Source: Zeugodacus cucurbitae | Taxonomy: Eukaryota; Arthropoda; Insecta; Diptera; Tephritidae | NCBI RefSeq assembly: GCF_028554725.1 | Contig: NC_071668.1 | Span: 2,914,001 to 2,978,000, forward strand | Reading direction: 5' to 3' | Length of the DNA stretch: 64,000 nucleotides | In this document: piece by piece, positions 37,921-50,899 of the stretch | Layout of the letters: every line of letters starts with the position of its first letter | Numbering within the stretch: the stretch's first letter is position 1 | The notes under the pieces: generated by a model | The model's input: only the letters and a program-made list of their open reading frames with translations | Database searches by the model: none | Told to the model about the DNA's origin: nothing | Program-made: the position numbers and the translations under genes

Positions 37921-38201
37921 GGTGTTATAATAGTAGACTAAGCGAAAATTTTTGGATTTTTTATTTTATTTTTATACGCAAGTTTTATAGCTGAGTTACT
38001 TGGTACAATGGGACAAATTGAAGAAAAGTGTAATAATATTTCACAACAACAATTACCGCCTAGATGATAATTACTGTCCCAGTCCTCGTTCACTGGCCTC
38101 TCCGAACTCATATTGGTTTGGAAAACCATCTCTAAATATAAAGCTCTGTAAACTATCCCTACAGAGATCATCCACCAAAAATGGATCGTGTCAATTCGTC
38201 A

Positions 38202-38702
38202 GATCTCAAAGCTCTATCTGCGTTCTACGTCAGTAAAGTATCTTTACCCCAGAATATTCGTATCTATGTCCACATTATCTCAGAGAACACTTTGGTTTTG
38301 GAACCATTCGCACTATCCGCTTCACTAAGTCGCTCAGCGCATTGATAGGAATGTCGCAAATATCTATTACTCCTTCAACTAGTAATCATTCGCAGTTCTC
38401 TTTAGTGTCTTATAGTAATCGGTAATCCAACATATATCAGAAAAGTGACTAGAGTCCTCTTGGAACTGATCTCAAACCTTTATCTCCGTTCCACGTCAGT
38501 AATGTTCCTTTATCTCAGAGAACAGTTGGTTTTTGAAGAGTTCGCATTATCCATATCTATGTAGTTTAGACCACTGGCAAGAACTTCTCAATTCTCTATT
38601 TCCTCTTCAGTTTCTAACCATTCTCAATTCTATATACTGTCTTGGGGCTATCAGTAATCGAAAATATATACATTTATCAAAAAAGTATAGAGATCCCTCG
38701 AC
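38202..38702. repeat. Diverged tandem duplication, unit about 266 bp
   Basis: GATCTCAAAGCTCTATCTGC at 38202 pairs with GATCTCAAACCTTTATCTCC at 38468. Further shared blocks include a CTACGTCAGTAA / CCACGTCAGTAA pair, TTATCTCAGAGAACA, TTGGTTTT, TTCGCA(C/T)TATCC and TAGTAATCG / CAGTAATCG. The copies are moderately diverged with small indels. Confidence 0.8.
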
Positions 38703-38889
38703 CTTTTAGTATGCCCACCAGAGTTGCATTTATCGAGCTTGACATACAAAAAACACTGTTCCCACTCAAGCTAACTTCTTTTTTATTTCATTTGGCATTT
38801 TTTATAATTTCATCGCACTTTATTACGGTATTTCGGAATTTAATAAAACAAGCATTCCAATCGCCACTACTTAATACAACCGCAACAAC

Positions 38890-40160
38890 AATTTCATTTC
38901 TTTTTTTGCTTCAGTTTCATTCTTAAACAACGCGACACCCTCAATTCACACTGTCCAAGCGGCGGCGGCGGCGACGGTGGCAGCGGTGGGGACAGCACGC
39001 TTAAGTGGATTTGTGTGTTTTGTGTTCGGAAAAAAATGTTTATTGTTTCAATTTTGTTATCATCATGAATAAACACAGCCAACGGATGGGTCAATTTTAA
39101 TTTCTAATTTGTTTGCCAACAGAAAATTATCCGCTTATTTATTGCGCGCCTGACACTTCTGTTTATACCGGAAGAAGAAGGCCAAGCCGAGCAGCTAAAG
39201 CAGCAGCAGAAATGTGATGAGCAAAGCGAAACAACAACAGCAACAACAATGATAGGTAACAGCTTTGGATGAAGGGCGGAAGGCAGGAGGGAGGAGGCTG
39301 GTGACAACTGTTGGACACAATAAACCGAGAGTGGGTCAGCGAAGAGGCTCTCTCAACTGACGGGGTACACGCGCGCGCGTCATCTTTTTTATCAGCGACT
39401 GCTGCTGATCGCTGTCTACTTCGGTGTACAACATGAATGCATTACATTGTTGTTGTTGTTGTTGTAGTTTATGCATTTAGCCAGTTGATTGGGCTGGAGG
39501 TGCTAGCGCGCTTGTTACATTACTTGTCCGCGTATTGTTGTCGTTCGCGTACGCTTTGCTGGGTCGCGCAGACAACCAACAGCAGGCAGAATGAAAAAAA
39601 ATGAAAGAATGCAACAAAAACAACAATAAAAATCACATAAAATAAACAAAGAAACGCTTTCAAATGATATATTTTTCATTGGCGACTTTGGTGCCTTTGG
39701 TAGTGTGGCGTTGTTGGCGGCGTACGACCGCTGGTAGTAAGTAGCATCCGCTCAACCGCGTTGTTGGCGTTTATGCTGTCGCTGTGGCATGCTGACAATT
39801 TGTAATAAATTTGATGAAATTTATTTGATACAAAAGCATTTCGGTTGTGTGCCATCAATCAGCGCTTGACGATCGCAACGCAATCCCCATTGTAGGGATG
39901 GGCAGCGGTCGCTCGATCGCTTAGCAACGACATGGAAATATGTATGTCCGCTTGTATGTAGGTGACAACAACAACAGCGCTCAGTTGCGTTGTCAACGGC
40001 GACAAATGGACTGATGTGATTACACGCTACATTTCTGGTATTTTCACACCTTTTGAGATATGTGCGCCGATTGCGGTAAACGACGCACCACAGAAACTTA
40101 CACATGTCCGCAGACGAGTTGCGAGTTGCTGTATGGCCACGACAAATTAATTAATTAGGG
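38890..40160. other. GC-richer intergenic block, no gene recognised
   Basis: Contains a GCG/GGC-rich patch at about 38960-38990, CAG/CAACAA runs at 39200-39250 and a GTT run at 39447-39465. No gene is supported. Confidence 0.35.
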
Positions 40161-40474
40161 GAATTTCGGGGTGATAACATCGACATGCCAGCAGCGGAAA
40201 GTGGCTGCCATTTCAACGAATATTTCATACTTATGCTGACAAAATGGTTGGTTTATGCTTGAGTCTATGATGGAAAGCATCAATGAAATGTTGAAGCGAT
40301 GAATCACAGAATTAGAGAGCTGAATTTTTATTTACATTAAAATGGGTATTACTGTCAAAGAGCTGCACAAATTGGGTTATGCTTGTTTACATATGTAGAT
40401 AAAATATGACTTGATCGATTACTTGGGTTTATTAAACCCTTCCATATAGGCTATTAAACTCATTAGAGAGTCTT

Positions 40475-40582
40475 TTTGTTGTTGTAGTAAGAGAACACAT
40501 TCTTAAATCGTTTTGAGGAATGTTTTTGAGTTAACTGTCCTGACCGTTTAGAAATCCGGGTTCGTCGGAAGTGGTGGGATCG
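40475..40582 (+). repeat. Dispersed repeat family, copy B
   Basis: It starts with a TTTTGTTGTTGTAG block and has GAGGAATG, AACTGTCCTGACCG and AGAAATCCGGGTTCGTCGG in the same order as copy A at 20466-20612. It is diverged and partly deleted, and has no coding capacity. Confidence 0.5.
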
Positions 40583-40589
40583 TATTTAA

Positions 40590-41400
40590 AACGCTTCCTA
40601 ATAGTTGACATAGTCTTATAAGCCTTCTTCTTTAGCATATTTTGCGTTTTTCGTATAGTGCCAGACTTACAGGCTTCATAAAGGACTGTCTTTCATAGTC
40701 TATGAGTGTTTTTTTCTGTTGAACAGCCATACAACCTAACCTAACATACTTGTCTGAAACATATGGATCTGGTTTAGAATCTTGACAGTTACGATCTTCT
40801 ATTTTTTACAATCTAAGTTGATAGATATGCTTTCATAAGCCAAACTCTTCCCTTCGCCCGCATTATTGAAGTGTTGTCCCATATAGTGATGGACCTATAG
40901 TGATTTATATATATATATATTTATATCATTCTGAAGAGATCTCTAGCTCTCTGTGACGAACTGCTTCTAGTCACCCATTTTAAACCCTAAGTTTGCGCCA
41001 TTTTATATGCTTGACTATAACTAAACGAAAAGCTAAACGAAATCGATTCGAAAAAAGTCGAATATGCTAAAGCGAAATAGTACCGTATTTATATCAGATC
41101 AGTGACTATAATCTCAGCAATTTTAAAAATTAATTTGGAAATTGTTCACACTACCCATCCTAAGAGTCTTTACGAGGCAAGGAACAGTCTTATTCACTTC
41201 AAACGACTTCGGAGACCTTAAAAGATCATATATGTATAATTTCTATTTAATATGTCTGGTGCCATAAAAATCGTTACCAGCTGCAGATTTGTAAAGCACA
41301 AATTATTAGTGAGCCATATTGACATGCAGTAAGGCAAATAAAACAAAAAATTCCTTGCAATTACACGGATCTGACAGTAGCGCTTTCAAAACGCCAGTTG
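40590..41400. other. AT-rich spacer, nothing recognised
   Basis: A TA run at about 40905-40925. No ORF or transposon is recognised. Confidence 0.4.
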
Positions 41401-42890
41401 CCACTCGTTGCTGGCGAGGAATCTTAAGTGTCTACATAAATATTTAAATAGAAAAAATGGAAAACATTCATATATTTATCCATTCTTTAGCATAGCTCAC
41501 ACTTTTTTATGATCGGAAAGTAGTTCCGACTGACATTTGCAGCCGCTTTGCGCTCGGCGCTTAGCCCAACTAATCCCCCGGGCTCTTCACACATGCCTTG
41601 TATGTGTGCGGATTTTCGAAAGTGCAACAAATAATAATTGCTTTGTTTAATGAGCACTCTCCAACAGCTATCAGTTACCCGATAGCTCAGCCGTAATCCA
41701 CCGCAATGGAGCGTTAATTTACACCGGATCGCCCGGTAGAAGCGCTCATTTCCCATCATAACAAATGCCGTTTTGCCACTTTGTTGTCACCTCGCTTGTC
41801 CTGGCAACTTCTTGCGCTGGCTCTGTCGGTTCTTTATTTAATTTTCCTCGTTGTTTTTTTTTTTCTGCTGTCAACATATTATTTTGAGCGTTTCATAAAC
41901 AGATGCATTTGCCTTCCCATTAGCCGGTACGGTAAGCAGACGGCTAAGCATCAAGCATCGCCCGCCGCCGGTCATATGCAATCATCGCTCAGCCATTCTT
42001 AAATTAATTGTTGTGTTAGGTAAAATGATTTGTGCGCGCTGCTGTGGCGCTTCAGCGCTACGGTGCTTCGGCCAGTAACGATCGTTTTAAGGACATTTCA
42101 CGCTTATCTGCGCTAAGCCCTGTCTCATATCCGACAGCTAATTTGCGCAAATGTGGCATATTGCAGCCGCCGGTTTGTCGGATTGACGCTTGATTACCTC
42201 AAATTATCTACAAAAACACACAAATGCACATGTGTATGTCTCTATATAGTTTGGCGCGGCCCTTCAGCGCCGCAGTCCCATGAAAGTGGTGTTAATGTTG
42301 TCGCAGATGTCACCACCATCTTGACTACCATTGCAACCACCAAACAAGCTACTGGCGCGCGGCGAAAGCGACACACTCCAGCCTTTTCGCCCCGCTGTAG
42401 GGATGGCGGTGGGCGTGGCCGTAGATACTCGCTGCCTGATAAACTGTTGAAAAGTACATGTCATGGTAGGGAGGGTGGTGTACAACAGCCTTCTTTGGCG
42501 TTTGCTTTTGCCCTCTTCGCTTTGGCTGTGTGTGATTTATGCAGATTTGCCAAAAACTCTTGCTGAGATAATTAAATAAAAGCTGGCGTTTGATGTGCTC
42601 AAATTCCTTGTTTGAGTTAACTAGATATTTAATGGTGGCATTTAGGTTTTGTAGACTTCAAAGCGCAGCCGTTTTGACATGGTTGGCGCTACATTCACAT
42701 ACGGACACGGTTTTGGGTGCACACCGGTGTCTACATACTTATCGAAGATTAATGGCTTCGGGAATCTCTCCAGCAGCGCTTCAATTTTCAGCACAGTTAT
42801 GCAATGCTGAGATCTTATCGCCATTCAAAAGTTGATAATCGCATGCAAATGCTTCAAATTCATCGTTTCATCGTTAGGAGGTATGAAATA
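41400..42890. other. GC-richer intergenic block, no gene recognised
   Basis: Overlapping two-strand ORFs of up to 137 codons (42153-42566) without recognisable domains. No repeats are assigned. Confidence 0.35.
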
Positions 42891-43350
42891 CGAAGGTGAT
42901 TTCGACATGGTTAAATATATACACCAATACTGATAGGAAAACTGGCGAGCATATGGTGTTTGAGACATTTGTTTGAGTATTTGTATCTACAAATCGACAC
43001 TAAATTATAAAACTACGATGATCTACTTGAGATTATGATTATGCGCCAAAGCGAGATCTCGAATTTCTCGAAGCAGAATTTTGACCAATTGTAATGTTCC
43101 TTATAGATTCTTTCGGTTCCAAGACTTTATTTTTCGGAACTTGAAACAGCGATTTTTTCCTCTCTCAACCTTTACCAAATATTTTCTTTTTTTTACAAGG
43201 ACATCGGTAACTTTAATTGTGTCTTTGTATTGACTCGGGTACCGCATCCCTTATACTTGTACTCATATAACGTTGATGAATATGATTTGAATTTTTGAGA
43301 ATATGACACCAGTAGGTCGGATTAACTAGTTCCAATAAGGTGCCGAGCTC

Positions 43351-43625
43351 ATGGATGGACTGAAGGGTGAAACAGGTACAGGTGCAGGTTTCTTCCGCAA
43401 TAACCCACAGAAAGTTGCTTCAAACTAAAAGTCGGTAAGAATTTGTTCTTTCAGGCCGATATTGTTTGAGTAACAGACGTGATCTCCAAGTGATCAAGTG
43501 ATCTCTAACCAGCAGTTCCATTCATTTCCTTGGGGATAGCCAAGAGACAATTAAGGCTATCAACTGGGTACCCGGTCATATAGTATAGAAGGTATAGAAA
43601 AGGCGGACGAGGGCGGAAGAGAGAA
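43351..43625 (+). pseudogene. Decayed RNase H domain of a LINE retrotransposon
   Basis: Disconnected pieces read as a retroelement RNase H: MDGLKGETGTGAGFF at 43351 (first catalytic-Asp block), FFQAD (VFQAE-like) in a shifted frame, GDSQETIKAI near 43530 (SDSQAAIKAL-like block), NWVPGH directly after it, and GIEKADEG (GNEKADE-like) in another frame. Several stops, frameshifts and an internal deletion separate them. The layout fits R1/I-type LINEs that carry an RNase H after the reverse transcriptase. No other part of that element is recognised nearby. Confidence 0.65.
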
Positions 43626-44199
43626 AATCCTAGACCTTTTTAGGAAATGACCGATGTTTTCACGAAAGTCTTTCTAAACTACAGAAAGTAGATCAGTTTG
43701 GTAGAGCACGTATTTTTTGGTTTGCTTCGATGTAGTAAAGAAGTGATTTTATTTCGAAAAAAGTTGTGATATTGCGAAAGTAAGTAGAAGTAGATAACTT
43801 CACTGGAGTATACAAAAATCTCAAATAGCATAGGCAAGTGTAAGATGTTAGCGTCATAAAGATCACTTTTGTCATTATTGTTACCTTTGTTAATTACCGT
43901 TGTTTCCGGTGTTTGCTTGCGCTATTGAAAGTGTACTTTCCCATTACTGTGATTTACACAAAGCGGAAATTTCATAGATTTCAAACTCTTCACTTCCACT
44001 TGCTATTATACATACATACAAACAAACATATTTACATATATACTCAAGTATGTGTATGTGTGTGTATGCAAACAGCCATGCCAAGCAGTGGGTACTCCAT
44101 TTTTCAATTGCTTGCGACTCAATTTAAGTAAATAAGCACATACATATATACTTACATATGTATGTGTGTATGCATGTGTAAATATGTATTAATTTTTTC

Positions 44200-47100
44200 C
44201 ACAAAGTGTGACATTGCTTTCGGTACTTTTGTTTTAGGCCAACAACATGTTGGTGTTGGTGTTGCGTCTGTTTTTGTTGTTTGTTTCTGTTTGCATAATG
44301 ACAAACAGGATTACGGCATTCTACATAAATTATTCCCATAAACGCCTCTTCCGCGTATTACATAAAACTCTGTACATAAAGCTGAAGTGTGGCGGTGTTG
44401 TTGTTGTTGCGCCAACAGGGTGTTACTGCCGCTGGCAGTGGCGCTGGCGGCGGCTCGCATTGAAGCCGCATTGACTTTAGATGTCTACAAGTTGTTGGCG
44501 GCTGCTTTACTTTTGACGTATTTGCAGTGCGAACAAACCCTTTTTTATGACCCGCAGCCAATGTGGTCTCCAGAGGGAGGAAGGTAGAACGCAGCTGAAA
44601 GTTTACAAATTTATTATCGACAACAAAAGAAGCGACGACCAAAGCGACCGACAACGACCGAACGCATACATTATATAGCTGGCACTCGTCCATTGATGGA
44701 AGTGGCAGCAGCGGTCGGCAGCAGGATCCACTAGTCGGTATAACTAACTGTTCAAGGAACCAATGCGAGCCTTTGCCAAAACAACTAGTAATTAGTATGG
44801 CTATTCGTTAATTGCTCGCCAGGCAACCACCAAATATTTTTTTTCTCTCCGTAGGATTAGCTTATGCCCAAATTTCGAAACGAGCCTTCCCACTTTTCTT
44901 TTTATTTATTTGTTGTTTAACAATTTATTTGTTATTGAATTGTTGTCGGTTAGTTTGTCAATCGTTGAGCGGCTCACTGATATCGGTACACACTTATTTC
45001 CTGTGTTGCAACCAATTACAACAATCAAACAGCAATTATACCCATCACTTGACAGGCGTTTACTCGGCACACAAACAATCGATGTTACACATTCTGAAGT
45101 GAGTAAGAGACGCAAGCAGCCTGTAGGAAAATTTGCTGGTTTACACTAAGAAGAAGAAGTATAGGTTGACGATTTCTATATAATTCCGAAGTAGTAGTCG
45201 AAGGAATCAAATATCTGCTAGTAAACGACACTGTTACGAAGGAATTAGCTCGTTCGGTTGTCATACGGAAAATATGGATAGCGGAGATCTTAAAAGAATA
45301 TTATTTGATCTTTCTCAGCGCGGTTTGAGTCTGCATGTTTTGATGTCAGAACTTAAATTCGAATGAACTAGCCATATTCGTCCTAGTTTCTACATTATAG
45401 CTGACAGTGATTGGCACAAGTACGTACTTCCCTACAGGGTATGTATGTAAATACAATGTCTGTGTACACATTTCAAGTCGCTAAAGAATAATATCTAGAC
45501 CAAAGCATACCGCTCGGCTGTGTTTACCAAAGGCACAGTGGTACAAAACCAACGCAAATATAATATATAGTTTTCGAGATTATCATTTTCAAATAGATGA
45601 ACACAGACTTAACAATTCTCGATGAGCTGTTCCACAGAAGACAGTTAATTATATGTTAAAGACTTCTAGCAAATCTCAGTGTATTTGGTCTAAAAGCTAA
45701 GAACCCTCGGAAGGTTCTCTATATTTGATATAAGTTATATATTTTTTAAAACTCAATCTTTGTTATCGATTTGATCCGCTACGAAACGGTTTAGACCAAT
45801 CGATTCCTTATTACGATTGTTCACTTGTCTAGGAAAAGTATGAAAACAGTCCCTCTATGGTTTCATGTACTACTATGATCTTGTCCAGACTCTACTTCTT
45901 CAATTATGAGCCATCTAAAAAGAATTTGCCTCACAGTGCGCTTATGCAACATATATAGTATATACGTATCGGTCAGTTTTGAGACCAAACCAACGTAAAG
46001 GCGGTACATTTAATGTGTGAATTGCATTCCCTTCATGCGCTGTGCAAATAAATACAACTCTGCAAGTGTACGGATGAACCGATCGGCTAATCGATGGTAA
46101 GGTTTCGTTGAGTGATCGGACAGATGTCTTGCGCTAACCAACGTGACTACACAAAGTTTAATCTGTAACAAGCTGGTCAGCGGCATGACGAGCCATAGTT
46201 TCTTGAATGAAACTGCGCGCCTAGCAACAACACTGAAGCGACTACAACACAACGAAATCTTGCACCATTTGTCATGCTTGTACACCGTTGCGCCGGTCCA
46301 CGTAGCACTTCTGCGCTTGTTGGTAATACGCGTGGCGTTATCTCGCGCTGGCGTTGCTGGTGTTTGTTTGTGTTTGCATGCGCTTTGTTTTTGTTGTGCG
46401 AATAGGTGCAATTTCACACTTTGCCAGCAACGGCCAGCCGCCAATCGACCGTCTACAGGGCAATGCATGCGTTCTGTGCGGCGTTACTTCTTTTGTTTAT
46501 ATGTACACCTCATTCGAGTGTCGAGTTGAGTCGAGTCTTTTTTTTCGCTGCGCTCGAGCAGCTCATTGTGGCATGTCGATTTTATTGTTGTTAACGCTGG
46601 TTAAGTTGCTGTTGCGCGTTGTTGGCGCGGATGTTTACGCGCGCTGGTTGATGGGAAAATTATGAAATTCATTATTTGTGTTTGCCTAATAATTATGACA
46701 GTAAGCGGCCACGACAAGCAACAACCAACAATGAACAACAACAACACATCCACTCAATGGCGTTGCCGGAGTACTGGTGTTCGAGAAAGTGGACGGACTA
46801 GGCGCTGCGTTTTGGGGGGCGTGCGGGCGTTTGTCATAAAGTCTGCCAACTAAGCCAAGGCGGCGCGCACGCTCACAAAGTAACGCAGACTATACTATAC
46901 GAAGGCATGTGTATGTCGCGCCGCCTTTGCCGTTACCTTTGAAGAGCCGCGCGAATGGCAATTGGTGTTTGGCCGTATTTATACTTCTTGCTAGCGCTGT
47001 TGTTGTTATGTCCGCTTTGCAGCCTAATAGGTTCATAAACGAGATGATCGATAGCCCACACATTGTTGCCATTCCATCTGCCGCGAATATTTTCAACACC

Positions 47101-47400
47101 TTACCGCCGCGTTCGCAGCTCGACGCATGAGGCGTGGCTTTTCAGCCCAATGCGTTAACGAAATTCTCCACGAAAATGCACAGACTGCATTCTAATAAAA
47201 ATTTAAAAAAGAAAACAGCTGCTTCAAACAACAACAGCACGGACGCAATGTTGTTGTGTTGTGTATTAGAATAGCATTTCCTAGAACTGCCACAACTGGC
47301 ATACCGTCAAAGGCTTGGGAATGTAAATGTCATAGTTGTCGGCACTATTTTAGCGCACCCCCAGCAATTTCAGTTTTCAGTTTCTCAATAGAAACGTAGT
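44200..47400. other. GC-richer intergenic block, no gene recognised
   Basis: Two-strand ORFs of up to 152 codons (46010-46468, minus) with no recognisable domain. An AT-rich gap lies at about 45.2-46.0 kb. No transposon text is seen. Confidence 0.35.
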
Positions 47401-47869
47401 TGCATACATACATACATATAGCGATATTTACATAGTACGCTTTTACCTTTCGGCATATTTGTCTGGGGCATACAAACAAAACACCGTAAAAATATACTTA
47501 CATCTGGATGCATATATAAACGAGCATATTTCTATGGCAGGGTGCAAGGTTATGGCTCGCCTTCACTCCCAGTTAGTTGGAGTATGTGCGTTTGACAACC
47601 CCGTGAGACATTTTGGACTAGAGTAATCTGACATCTGACAAACTCTTTGGAAATGTTCAATAGAAATGTAAACGTCGAGTTGAAGCTTCGATTAAATATG
47701 TCCGTGGATTGAATTTCGAAGTCAATCGGAAAAAGAATTCTCGGATTTCGACCTTATTTTTAAGGTTTTAGACTATATGCAGAAGGAAGTAGGGAATAGA
47801 GAAGTATAAGGCTTAGGAAAGACAGACGGTACTATAATTTTCTGGCTGAAAATGGTTAATACCTTTTAA

Positions 47870-48106
47870 CCCCCATATTCGCCATGGAGAACCTTAAAGG
47901 AGAACCTTAAAGGGCCATCGTTTTACAACCACACGACACATCGTTGAAAGACCAAAGGCTATTCCAAAAATTAAGTTTGAGAAGTGTCTCGAAGAATGGA
48001 AGAAGCGAATGGGCACTATTTTGAAGGCGACAACATGAATGGAGATGAATTAATAATTTTTTTTTTCAAAAAACGAAAATTCCCGTTATTTTTTGAACAC
48101 ATCTCG
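47870..48106 (+). mobile_element. 3' end of a mariner element
   Basis: It encodes the transposase C-terminus: GHRF, KAIPKIKFEKCLEEWKKR, then, one frame over, NGHYFEGDNMNGDE. A T run and the terminal sequence follow, ending GAACACATCTCG at 48106 with TA after it. It is the same family as the fragments at 9425-10127 and 22625-22683. The 5' two-thirds are absent, so it cannot move. Confidence 0.8.
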
Positions 48107-48199
48107 TATATTGAATATTAATATAATAGATAATAGATAGATAACTTTAGACAACTTTGTCACCGTACAAACGTTTTCCGGCTGGGTTAGCGAAACTTT

Positions 48200-50100
48200 C
48201 AAATGCGTTGCGTGAGCACTTATACAATAATTAGCTGTTTTGTTGTAAGTAGCTGCGCTAAGGTCGCTAACATTGTCACAGTATTAGCTACGGGACGGCG
48301 AAAGTGTTGTGCGGGCACCTTTTCACGTTAAATAGAGCCTAAAATAGCTGGAAAAGAGAGTGAGATAAATATGCATAATGGAGGCGAGAGGGGCGCATGG
48401 GTAAGCTATGGGCTGGATGGCATGGCGGGAGTGGTAGACAGTACGGCGGTTGCTTGTAAGCCTTATATACATACACGTAAGCATATCTAGATACCAAGAA
48501 AGAACACACGCATAGCCAAATAAGTATGAAATACGGCAAAGTAAAAAGCTCATGAGCGTTGCGACGTCAGACAGTCGGTCGCTTGTGAAACACTGTTGCT
48601 TGCTCGCTTAAATAGTTAGTAAAGTCATCAAAAATGTATATTCTTCGGAATATTTACTTAGTATGTGCTAAGTTGTAAGCTGACTGAGCTTAGCTAAGCA
48701 AACGCATGCGTCTTAATTTTGAGAATTCGCTACGCTTAATAACCGGGCTCGTAAGAAAACGCGCGAAAGGCGCGCACATAAAATAGAGTTATCTACATAA
48801 ATACAGGTAAAAGCATTTGGTTTGGTATTTCTGTTGGTTTAAGAAATGTGCGAATAATTGCTAGGAGAGTGTGGGTTAGATGAAACGAAGACTAGTGGGA
48901 TGAAGAAGACAGATATATGAGATACTCATATATAATATCTCTAGTTTAGAAAACGAACTCAAGACCCTAGAAACAGCTTGCTACATACCTAAATAGTTTC
49001 GACATTCCACTATAACATCGGGTGGCAACGCTGTGGCCTTCAGCTGTGCCGTAGAGCGCTGTCGAAATAGGCAATGGCAACAAGCGTCTTTGTGGCGGCT
49101 AAAGTGATGTGATGTGTGGCGTTTTATTGCACACGCAAATGTAAACAATACAATGACAACAATTGCAACAATAAGGCGAACGTCTACATTATAAATAGCG
49201 AAACCCAAAAACAACAGCAACAACAATAACAGCAGTGCCAAGAGCGCAAGCATTTAAACAAGCGCTAATAAGATAGCGCGGCAGCTTATCTCACTCGATT
49301 ATTGCCTGATAACACCAATGGCAACACGAACACCAACAATTGCGGCGCTGCGCTAGTGTTTGGGCAACGCGCTAACCGCTGTCACCGGCAATTGTCAATT
49401 GTAATTGACACATGACGGCCGCATGACACACGCACGCACCAGTGTTTTGTTGTAGCAGCCGCAGCGACTGCGCTGCTTTCGCTTTCAACGGTTTGGTTGG
49501 GTGCGGCATGCCGCTTAGTTGCTTGGCTAGAGGGGGTAATCGGGTTGTGGCAATATTGGTAAGTAAACAAGCAGCCCGTTTGATTAGGTGCTGAACAATC
49601 AAACTTCAAAGCCATTTGGGCCGCCAATGTGTCATTAGTGTCATATAGACACATATAGACAAGATCGCAGTTGTCGGAAATTACAGCGTCGACAGCGACA
49701 GCGCCGCGGCCTTAGTCGTGGCAAATTATTGGTGATGGCGGCTAATCTGATAAAAGTGATATGTATGAGACATGAGCTTTGTGTAGCGGTGCTGAAGTGG
49801 ATCAACTCAACTAATAAATTACCAATTGCACCGTTTCCTTATGGCAAATACACGTAGTCACGCGCTCTGCGACCGCCCCCTCGGTGGTGGTAGTGGTCCG
49901 ACGCCTTTGATCTTCAGCGCCTCCACAAATAGTTTATAACGTTTGTATAGACATATTAAATTTTTTATACGCTCACTTGGCAATCTAATGCTTTATATTA
50001 GTATTTTTGGTAGAGATTTCACCTACATTACCTTGGTGGTTAATGAGATTGTGCTAATTGAATTTTAAGTGTTGACATTGGCACTAAGTACACGCGAGTA
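48200..50100. other. GC-richer intergenic block, no gene recognised
   Basis: Mostly unique sequence with CAACAA runs near 49212-49232. No gene or transposon is supported. Confidence 0.35.
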
Positions 50101-50509
50101 TTACAAGTATCGACAGCAAAGGTCTCTTATGCTGCTTAAGCATCGAGGCAAGCTGTGTTTACTTGGAATTTTTGAGGATTTATGCCAATTTAAGGGTCAT
50201 ATAAACTAATGGTTCTTGGAAATGTATTGGATCATTCTTTGTTGTTGCAATATGTCAGCTTTTAGATTAACACTAACAAGAAAAGAGTTTTCGAAAAATG
50301 TTCAATAAGCGATTCCATGGGTTCAATTTGCTCTTTTATGATTTGAAGATTTGCTTTATAAAAATCAAACTCGAAATTAGATCACCAATTAGCAAATTAA
50401 AAGGCAACTCTAACTTGTCTCTTAATTTCTGATTTTAGACGATAGATAAGTAGCTAGCGGCCAGTGAGTGGTATGGTCAGGTTTCAACCACTGTACTATG
50501 ATAAATATT

Positions 50510-50593
50510 GTCCGTTCCCACGACAGTTGGTTCGACGTAATCGGAACCGATCCCACTACGAGCAATGTTTTATGCCGTTACAACAACAACAAC
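50510..50593 (-). repeat. Dispersed repeat family, copy C
   Basis: Read on the minus strand it runs GTTGTTGTTGTTGTAACGGC, AAAACATTGCTCG, GGATCGGTTCCGATTACGTC, GAACCAACTGTCGTGGGAAC. This matches the start and the TTCCGG...GACTGTCG end of copy A (20466-20612), with the middle deleted. Confidence 0.6.
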
Positions 50594-50899
50594 ATGTTAA
50601 ATATTCTGATTTACGTTTATGAACATTTCTCACATACAGACCGATATAATCCAAAGGCATTGCTTAGGGGTAGGAAACAAACATTTTCGATATCTGAGGG
50701 TTTAAGTAAGATGTAGATTATGGCTTAATACCTTTCTTAATATTTCATGCACAATTTATTTAGGAATACATGGATTTCATAAAGAAAATCAAAGAATTTT
50801 GAGGTCTGTTGTGGATGACGAATTTCACTCTGGACACCCCAGAAACTTGCTTGTTCTTGTTCGGTTATTTTATGATCCGTAAATATTAGTTTGAGAACC

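Noticed and set aside
46010..46529. Overlapping ORFs of 152 (minus) and 128 (plus) codons
   Set aside because: Open on both strands with no domain or splice context; neither can be preferred.
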